From NCBI GenBank assembly GCA_019348475.1, contig JAHWJJ010000228.1:1-7343 (forward strand): DNA of 7,343 nt, given 5' to 3'. How positions within the stretch are numbered: position 1 is the stretch's first letter; every line of letters begins with the position of its first letter. The notes under the pieces are model-generated. The model ran no database searches and had not been told where the DNA came from. It saw only the letters and a list, made by a program, of their open reading frames with translations. Shown in pieces: positions 1 to 4,681 of the stretch. Source of the stretch: Gemmatimonadota bacterium. GTDB taxonomy: Bacteria > Gemmatimonadota > Gemmatimonadetes > Longimicrobiales > Longimicrobiaceae. A program made the translations under genes and the position numbers.

Positions 1-870
1 CGTGTCGATCAGCTCGCGCCCCGGCGCAACCAGGCGCACCCGGCGACTGGCGTCGGCGGCGTGGACGTCGCCGCGGCGGGCGGCCCGCTCACGAAGCCCC
101 AGCCTGCCGAGCCGCCCCAGCGCCAGCGGCACGCGCAGCCGCCGCGCGCGGTGGGCGATGAAGGGAAGGTCGAACCCGTGCAGGTTGTGGTTTTCGATGA
201 CGTCGGGATCGGCCGCCTGGACCACCTCCACCAGCCGCCGGATCAGCCCGGCCTCCGCCGCGTCGCCCTCCCCGTTCGCCTCCAGCACCTGCACCGCGCC
301 GGACGGGTCCCGGACCGCGATCATGAAGATGCGGTCGCGCGCCGGGTCCAGCCCGGTGGTCTCCAGGTCGAACTGCAGGCGGTGGAGATCGTCGAAGGCC
401 AAGCCCCCGAAGTACGTGCGCCCCGTCGCCACCAGGTACTGCTCCTCCGGCGGCAGCGCGAGCACGGACTCGGCGCCCAGCTCGCGCAGGTGGGGCACGC
501 GCCGGCGCAGCCGCCGCGACGCACCCTCCAGCACCGTCGCCGCCAGCGCAGCGCCGTCGCCGGCGGAGACCAGGAACCGCAGTTCGCCCTCCCCGGACAG
601 CTCACGGTACCAGACGTCGGCGCCGGGCGTCCCCTCCGGTGCCAGCGACGGCCCCAGGTGCCGCAGGTCGTCCAGGCGGTCCAGGAGAATCCAGGGCCGG
701 AACCGCTCGTCTTCGCGCACCAGCGCGCCCGTTTCGGCGATCCGGCGCCAGACGATGGCGCGCCCGTCCGGCTCCGCCCAGACGGAGACGATCCCCGGCG
801 TCGGGTCCCATCCCCACAGCCATTCGTCCTCGGGCGAGCGCGCGCCGGCGTCCTGGTGCGGGATGCTCAT
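1..870 (-). CDS. PolB-type 3'-5' exonuclease domain protein (partial, C-terminus off the left edge)
   Basis: This gene reads leftward from ATG at 870 and is still open at base 1, giving 290 residues. I translated it by hand. Residues 1-150 look like the N-terminal domain that precedes the exonuclease in family-B DNA polymerases. A PolB-like lead-in (EEQYLVATGRTYFGGLAFDD) runs into Exo I, FDLETTGLD, with metal-binding Asp168 and Glu170. Exo II follows at about residues 226-236 (NHNLHGFDLPFI, Asn229 and Asp234). The visible part ends in GRELIDT, as PolB proteins do after Exo II. Exo III and any polymerase palm domain would lie outside the window, so it may be a full family-B polymerase or a stand-alone exonuclease. 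By family, it would hydrolyse DNA 3' ends in the cytoplasm with two metal ions. The frame stays open upstream, but 870 is the first ATG and the family-like sequence begins there; no strong Shine-Dalgarno is visible. It is divergent from the copper genes and probably unrelated to them. Confidence 0.85.
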   Translation of the reverse strand, partial: MSIPHQDAGARSPEDEWLWGWDPTPGIVSVWAEPDGRAIVWRRIAETGALVREDERFRPWILLDRLDDLRHLGPSLAPEGTPGADVWYRELSGEGELRFLVSAGDGAALAATVLEGASRRLRRRVPHLRELGAESVLALPPEEQYLVATGRTYFGGLAFDDLHRLQFDLETTGLDPARDRIFMIAVRDPSGAVQVLEANGEGDAAEAGLIRRLVEVVQAADPDVIENHNLHGFDLPFIAHRARRLRVPLALGRLGRLGLRERAARRGDVHAADASRRVRLVAPGRELIDT

Positions 871-1020
871 CCAGCCAACTTCGAGGCGGCGGAGGACGGA
901 CGCAATCGGCTGGTGGTGAGCAGGCGTGGAGAAAGACGGAGTGCGTCCGGTCGAGTCCACCGAGGTCGCGCGGTCGTGAGCGCGAATAGAACCGCGTTCA
1001 GGGGCCGGCCCGCGGTGGAG

Positions 1021-1052
1021 CGATTGAAATCGCCGTCGGAAAATCGCAAAGT
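1021..1052 (-). promoter_or_regulatory. AT-rich island, possible promoter zone for the exonuclease gene
   Basis: This is the most A/T-rich patch between the two divergent genes, about 150 bp upstream of the exonuclease start. On the minus strand it contains TTGCGA and, 15 bp further on, TTCAAT, a poor match to -35/-10 boxes. On the plus strand TTGAAA (1024-1029) lacks a good -10 partner. The inverted repeat CGATT-GA-AATCG at 1021-1032 could be a protein-binding dyad. The call rests on composition more than on clear boxes. Confidence 0.2.
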
Positions 1053-1385
1053 CCGCCTGCGTGGGCTGTACGTATGGCAGCCTCTGCGAGAGCCCGCCGC
1101 AATTCAACCTCCCCCAGGGGTTTTTGGGCGAGGTGCGAGCATAAGCGAGCGGAGGGGGCGCGGCGCGGATCCGGCCATACCTGCTGGCGTTCGGCGGTCT
1201 TCCATTCCGCGTTGCGCGGCGGCTCCCTGGACGCAAACGACCGGCGGGTGGGGGTTGTGAAGAGCGGCATTACGTTCAGCGTCCCCCGAAGAATGTACCA
1301 CCATCGGCTGGCGCACAACGCGCAGCGATCCCCCAGCCCGCGGCGGTCCGCGCCACGTCAACACCGCCCCGGCAGGTCCGCGCGG

Positions 1386-1414
1386 TTGAAAGATGTCGCC
1401 CGTACGTATAGGTT
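1386..1414 (+). promoter_or_regulatory. Candidate sigma-70-type promoter placing transcription start at or near the ATG
   Basis: TTGAAA at 1386-1391 is a good -35 hexamer. After 17 bp, TAGGTT at 1409-1414 keeps the key second-position A and last T of a -10 box; an alternative is TATAGG at 1407-1412 with a 15-bp spacer. Either would start RNA at about 1419-1422, on the ATG at 1422. No Shine-Dalgarno precedes that ATG, which agrees with a leaderless or nearly leaderless message. The palindrome TACGTA (1403-1408) lies in the spacer, where a metal-sensing regulator could bind. No regulator gene is present in the window. Confidence 0.35.
1402..1409 (+). repeat. GTACGTAT, second copy of an intergenic 8-mer
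   Basis: The 8-mer GTACGTAT, containing the palindrome TACGTA, is found here inside the candidate promoter spacer and also at 1068-1075. By eye I found no other copy in the window. The upstream copy sits inside a weak dyad, GCTG-N9-CAGC (1065-1081). The pair may be regulator-binding half sites, but two copies of an 8-mer are modest evidence. Confidence 0.3.
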
Positions 1415-1421
1415 GCACTGT

Positions 1422-1829
1422 ATGAGGCGCCGCTCCCGGACCCCCGTTGCGCTGATCGCGCTGCTCACGCTCCTGGTCTCCACGACCGAGACGCTGTGGG
1501 CCAGCGTGTGCGCGCCGGAGATGCCGGGAGCCGCCGCGGCGGCCGAAGCTCACGCGCCGGCCGCGCACGCCGAGCCGGGGTGCGCGGGCGAAGCAGCCGG
1601 CTCCGGAGCCGAGCGGCCCGCAAGCGAGCACGGCGGCTCCGCGCCCGAGCAGCCGCACTGCCCGCTGCTGGCCCTGGGGAGCGCGGGCGCGTGCGTGCCC
1701 GCCTCGCTGCCGTCGCGCACGGCCGCGCAGGCCGAGCTTCCCGGCGAGCGCGCGGCGCTCGCCGCGTCCCTAGACTCCGCCCCCGACCTTCTCTTCTCCG
1801 CTCCGCCGTTCCACCCCCCGAAGGCGTAG
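1422..1829 (+). CDS. Small secreted Cys/His-containing protein preceding the cus operon, unknown family
   Basis: This 135-residue protein starts at ATG 1422, giving a classic signal peptide: MRRRSR, a hydrophobic core (residues 8-19) and a likely cleavage site near Ala27 (LWAS). Nearly all its codons end in G or C, which supports a real gene. The mature part is rich in Ala, Glu, Pro and Gly and contains four cysteines (30, 54, 80, 91) and several histidines (44, 49, 70, 79), including PHCPLL and GAC-VPAS around residues 78-95. It ends in PPFHPPKA. I do not recognise the family. Because it would be exported next to a copper pump and carries soft-metal ligands, a periplasmic copper-binding or copper-sensing role is a reasonable inference. 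A disulfide-bonded structural protein is an alternative. The outer-membrane channel gene begins 126 bp downstream on the same strand. No Shine-Dalgarno is visible. Confidence 0.75.
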   Translation: MRRRSRTPVALIALLTLLVSTTETLWASVCAPEMPGAAAAAEAHAPAAHAEPGCAGEAAGSGAERPASEHGGSAPEQPHCPLLALGSAGACVPASLPSRTAAQAELPGERAALAASLDSAPDLLFSAPPFHPPKA

Positions 1830-1834
1830 CTCTC

Positions 1835-1853
1835 GCCGGGCGCTCCGCCCGGC
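1835..1853 (+). terminator. Strong GC stem-loop after the small secreted gene; partial terminator or RNA processing element
   Basis: A perfect 8-bp inverted repeat, GCCGGGCG-CTC-CGCCCGGC, begins 5 bp after the TAG stop at 1827-1829. There is no T-run after it, so it is not a classic intrinsic terminator. In a GC-rich genome it could still slow polymerase, protect the upstream mRNA 3' end or lower expression of the pump genes relative to the small protein. Confidence 0.35.
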
Positions 1854-1890
1854 ACCGGTTCCCGTAGATCCACAGACGACGAACCCCTGC

Positions 1891-1937
1891 CTGGAGCACC
1901 CGCTCCGGCCGCGCCGTGCGCGCGTCCGGAACCGGAC
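1891..1937 (+). promoter_or_regulatory. Two further inverted repeats in the cusC leader
   Basis: CTGGAGC-ACCC-GCTCCGG (1891-1908) can form a 7-bp stem with one G-U pair and a 4-base loop. GTCCGG-AA-CCGGAC (1924-1937) is a 14-bp dyad that as RNA would give a 5-bp stem with a GAAC loop. The second sits just upstream of the Shine-Dalgarno (1942-1946) of the channel gene. Either could be a DNA operator or an RNA structure affecting translation; the sequence alone does not decide. High GC makes such dyads fairly likely by chance. Confidence 0.3.
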
Positions 1938-1955
1938 CTCCGGGAGAGAGCTACC

Positions 1956-3329
1956 GTGTTGCGATCCCAGACCCCGTGGGTCCTGCTCCTCTGCGCCGCC
2001 GCGGCCTCCGCGTCCGCGCAGGAGCCGGCCCCTGCCCCGCCCCGCGCCGCCGCCGCGGCCACGGCGGAGCTCCCCGACACCGCCGGCGTCGACGCAATCG
2101 TCGCCCGCGCGCTGGCCGTGCATCCCTCCATCCATGCGGCGGAGGAGCGCGTGCGGGCGGCCCGCGCGCGCGTGGCGCCCGCCGGCACCTGGCCCGACCC
2201 CATGCTGATGGCGGGGATCCAGAACTTTCCCCTCAGCGATCCGGGCTTCGGCGACTTCATGACCATGAAGATGGTGGGCGTGTCGCAGACCGTGCCGCAT
2301 CCCCGCCGGCTGCGGCTGCGCGTGGAGGTGGCCGAGCGGGAGGCCGACGCCGCCGAGGCGCGGCTGCGCGCGGCGCGGCTGGAGCTCGGCCGGCGCGCGC
2401 GGGACGCGTACCACGAGCTCGCGTGGCTGGACCAGGCGCTGGAGGTGCTGGCGCGCAACCAGTCGCTGCTCGCCGGCTTCATCCGCGTCACCGAGTCGCG
2501 CTACGGCGTGGGGACAGGCACCCAGGCGGAGGTGCTGAAGGCGCGCGTGGAGACGGCGGCCCTGGCCGAGCAGGCCGCCGTGCTCGCGGAGCAGCGGCGG
2601 GTGGCGCAGGCGCGGCTGAACGAAACGCTGGACCGCTACAGCGAAACGCCGCTTCCGCCCGTGCGGATGCCCGCGCGGATCACGGCCCTGGCGGCGCCCG
2701 CGTCCGCGGGCGCGGTGCGCTTCGTCTCGCCCGCGCTGGGGGCGCGCGCGGCGGGGTCTCCCCTTCCCCCGCTGCTGGCGGTGGAAGAGATGGCCGTGGC
2801 GAACAGCCCCCTGCTGGCCGAGCACCAGGCGATGGTCCAGGCCGCCGCCGCGCGGGTGGAGCTGGCCCGGCTGGAGGTGCGGCCGGACGTGGACGTGTCG
2901 CTTCAGTACGGCCAGCGCGACGGGATGCCGGACATGGTGTCGGCAAGCGTGGCGGTTCCGCTCCCCGTCCGCCGGGGGCGGCGCCAGGACGAGGGCGTGG
3001 CGGAGGCGCGGGCCGAGCTCGCCGCGGCGGAGGCCGCGCGCCACCAGGCGCGGAACGCGGTGCGGCTGGAGGCGGCGCGCCTGCACTCCGAGCTGGAGCG
3101 CGACCGCACCCAGCTGGCGCTGTACGTGGGCTCCATCATCCCCCAGGCGCGCGCGGCGCTGGAGTCCGCCGCCGCCGGGTTCCAGGTGGGCCGCGTGGAG
3201 CTGATGGCGCTGCTGGACGCGCAGGCTGCGCTCTTCACCTACGAGACCGAATACCACCGCCTGCTGGCCGACTTCGCCCGCACGCTGGCGGAGCTGGAGC
3301 GGGTGGTGGGAAAGGAGATCGCACCATGA
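1956..3329 (+). CDS. cusC: CusC/TolC-like outer-membrane efflux channel protein
   Basis: This 457-residue protein is an outer-membrane efflux protein (OEP/TolC family) that would trimerise into the exit duct of the copper pump. It starts at GTG 1956, 9 bases after GGGAG (1942-1946). A signal peptide with core VLLLCAAAA is probably cleaved after Ala21 (SASA|QE). Cys13 is not in a convincing lipobox, so acylation as in E. coli CusC is unlikely. Two OEP repeats follow, at roughly 45-235 and 265-455, each with long Ala/Glu/Arg/Leu helices. The segment at about 75-105 has the pattern typical of metal-efflux OEPs (WPDPMLMAGIQNFP, then MTMKMVGVSQTVPHP) and is rich in Met. The length is normal for the family. 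The stop overlaps the cusB start (ATGA), so the two are translationally coupled. The metal assignment comes from its CusA and CusB neighbours; by sequence alone it could be CzcC-like. Confidence 0.9.
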   Translation: MLRSQTPWVLLLCAAAASASAQEPAPAPPRAAAAATAELPDTAGVDAIVARALAVHPSIHAAEERVRAARARVAPAGTWPDPMLMAGIQNFPLSDPGFGDFMTMKMVGVSQTVPHPRRLRLRVEVAEREADAAEARLRAARLELGRRARDAYHELAWLDQALEVLARNQSLLAGFIRVTESRYGVGTGTQAEVLKARVETAALAEQAAVLAEQRRVAQARLNETLDRYSETPLPPVRMPARITALAAPASAGAVRFVSPALGARAAGSPLPPLLAVEEMAVANSPLLAEHQAMVQAAAARVELARLEVRPDVDVSLQYGQRDGMPDMVSASVAVPLPVRRGRRQDEGVAEARAELAAAEAARHQARNAVRLEAARLHSELERDRTQLALYVGSIIPQARAALESAAAGFQVGRVELMALLDAQAALFTYETEYHRLLADFARTLAELERVVGKEIAP

Positions 3330-4675
3330 GCGGGATGAACCGGTGGCGCTCCGTCTGGACGGGCGCGTCGCGGCGCACGCGGCGGGTGGCCGTCGCGGGC
3401 GCGATCGCCGGCGTGGCCGTGATCGGCACGTTGGCCGTGGCCGCGTCCGGCGGGGGCGAGGAGAAGGAGCCGCGCGGGCAGGCGCGGACCGGCGAGATGG
3501 CCGGGATGGAAGGGATGGACATGGCGGGAATGAACATGAGCGGCGACGGCTCGGTTCAGCTCACCGCCGGCCAGATCAGCGAGTTCGGGATCACCTTCGC
3601 CTTCGCGGAGCAGCGGACGCTCTCGGACGAGGTGCGCACGGTCGGGATCGTCAACTTCGACGAGACGCGGATCGCGCAGATGGCGCCGAAGTTCAGCGGG
3701 TTCGTGGAGCGGCTGTACGTGGACTTCACGGGGAAGCCGGTCCGCCGCGGGCAGCCGCTGCTGGAGATCTACTCGCCGGAGCTGGTGGCGGCGCAGGAGG
3801 AGCTGCTGCTGGCGGGCCGGCTGCAGCGCACGATGGGCGAGAGCTCCGTCCCCGGCGTCGGCGGCGGCTCGCCGGACCTGGTGGCTGCCGCGCGGCGCCG
3901 GCTGCTGCTGTGGGACGTCTCGCCGGCCCAGGTGGACGAGGTGCTGCGCAGCGGGCGGGTGCGCCGCACGCTGACCCTGCACGCGCCCGTCTCCGGCGTC
4001 GTCGTGGAGAAGCCCGTCGTGCGCGGGCAGGCCGTCGCGGCCGGGCAGACGCTGTACACCATCGCCGACCTGACGGAGGTGTGGGTGGAGGCGGAGCTGC
4101 GCGAGGCGGACGCCGCCACCGTGCAGGAGGGGACGCCGGCGACGGTGGAGCTGGCCGCCTTTCCCGGGCGGCCGATCGCGGGGACGGTGGAATACGTCTA
4201 CCCGACGCTGCAGCAGGAGGCGCGCACGTTGAAGGCGCGCATCTCCGTCCCCAACCCCGGCGGGCGGCTGAAGCCCGGGATGTACGCCACGGTGCGGCTG
4301 GCCGCGCCGGGGCGCACGGCGCTCACCATCCCCGCCTCGGCGCTGGTGCGCACGGGGGAGCGGACGCTGGTGTTCGTGGACCTGGGCGGCGGCCGGCTGG
4401 CGCCCCAGGAGGTGGAGGTGGGGCGCGTGGGCGCGGAGTACGCCGAGATCCTGGCCGGGGTGGAGCCGGGGCAGCGCGTGGTGACCTCCGCGCAGTTCCT
4501 GCTGGACTCGGAATCCAACCTCGCGGAGGTAATGCGCAGCATGGTGGGGATGGGCGGCGACATGGGCGGGATGGACATGGGCGGGATGGACATGTCCGGC
4601 GGCGGGATGGAGGGGATGGACATGAAGGGCGCCGACGTGAAGGGGATGCAGGCGCCCTCCCGGCGGGACCGGTAG
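3326..4675 (+). CDS. cusB: CusB-like periplasmic adaptor of a Cu(I)/Ag(I) efflux pump, with Met-rich ends
   Basis: This 449-residue RND adaptor would link CusA to the outer-membrane channel and hand Cu(I)/Ag(I) to the pump. ATG 3326 overlaps the cusC stop and lies 8 bases after AAGGAG (3312-3317). Residues 21-40 form a membrane anchor or signal segment. A Met-rich patch follows (Met58, 61, 64, 66, 69, 71), corresponding to the metal-binding N-terminus of E. coli CusB. The lipoyl-like halves are at about 120-150 (KFSGFVERLYVDFTGKPV, IYSPELVAAQEE) and 219-248 (HAPVSGVVVEKPVVRGQ, TIADLTEVWV), flanking a short helical hairpin. The beta-barrel region includes YVYPTLQQEARTLK and GRLKPGMYATV, followed by the membrane-proximal domain to about 400. 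The last part (403-441) has 12 Met, mostly in MGGMD-type units; this is not part of the classic CusB core. The protein seems intact. A reading frame continuing upstream to 1916 is not part of it. Confidence 0.93.
   Translation: MSGMNRWRSVWTGASRRTRRVAVAGAIAGVAVIGTLAVAASGGGEEKEPRGQARTGEMAGMEGMDMAGMNMSGDGSVQLTAGQISEFGITFAFAEQRTLSDEVRTVGIVNFDETRIAQMAPKFSGFVERLYVDFTGKPVRRGQPLLEIYSPELVAAQEELLLAGRLQRTMGESSVPGVGGGSPDLVAAARRRLLLWDVSPAQVDEVLRSGRVRRTLTLHAPVSGVVVEKPVVRGQAVAAGQTLYTIADLTEVWVEAELREADAATVQEGTPATVELAAFPGRPIAGTVEYVYPTLQQEARTLKARISVPNPGGRLKPGMYATVRLAAPGRTALTIPASALVRTGERTLVFVDLGGGRLAPQEVEVGRVGAEYAEILAGVEPGQRVVTSAQFLLDSESNLAEVMRSMVGMGGDMGGMDMGGMDMSGGGMEGMDMKGADVKGMQAPSRRDR
4562..4591 (+). repeat. 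Tandem 15-bp repeat encoding MGGMD units in cusB
   Basis: ATGGGCGGGATGGAC occurs twice head to tail (4562-4576, 4577-4591), and degenerate copies continue to about 4624 (encoding MSGGGMEGMD and MKG). The unit is a multiple of three, so slippage or recombination would add or remove Met-Gly-Gly-Met-Asp units without a frameshift. It lies at the 3' end of the adaptor gene. Confidence 0.85.
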
Positions 4676-4681
4676 GCGGCC

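Larger units (their letters stand above)
871..1421. other. Divergent intergenic region, no gene seen
   Basis: This 551-bp gap separates the leftward exonuclease gene from the rightward copper genes and must hold both promoters. Short reading frames cross it on both strands, but none has a credible start, ribosome site or recognisable protein. It is less GC-rich than the flanking genes, most clearly at 1021-1052, where a short inverted repeat CGATT-GA-AATCG (1021-1032) and runs of A are found. I see no tRNA, rRNA or convincing terminator in it. The 8-mer GTACGTAT occurs at 1068-1075 and again at 1402-1409, close to the start of the rightward operon. Confidence 0.6.

Noticed and set aside
1111..1125. 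CCCCCAGGGG followed by TTTTT, resembling a terminator
   Set aside because: The stem would be only 4 bp with a 2-base loop, and no plus-strand gene ends upstream of it.
2..1260. Plus-strand open frames over the exonuclease gene
   Set aside because: Arg/Pro/Ser-rich translations without motifs, opposite a minus-strand frame with Exo I and Exo II.
1156..1260. Possible structured RNA (5S-like or tRNA-like fragments) in the gap
   Set aside because: No conserved 5S segments and no tRNA T-loop or cloverleaf pairing could be found.
998..1318. 106-residue minus-strand frame in the intergenic region
   Set aside because: No ribosome site, no recognisable domain, and mixed third-position bases unlike the real genes.
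1550..3257. Long minus-strand open frames opposite the small secreted gene and cusC
   Set aside because: Compositionally biased shadows with no domains; the plus strand has a signal peptide and OEP sequence.
1916..3325. Upstream extension of the cusB reading frame
   Set aside because: It overlaps cusC in another frame and reads as Gly/Arg/Ala-rich noise; the true start is ATG 3326 with a Shine-Dalgarno and ATGA overlap.
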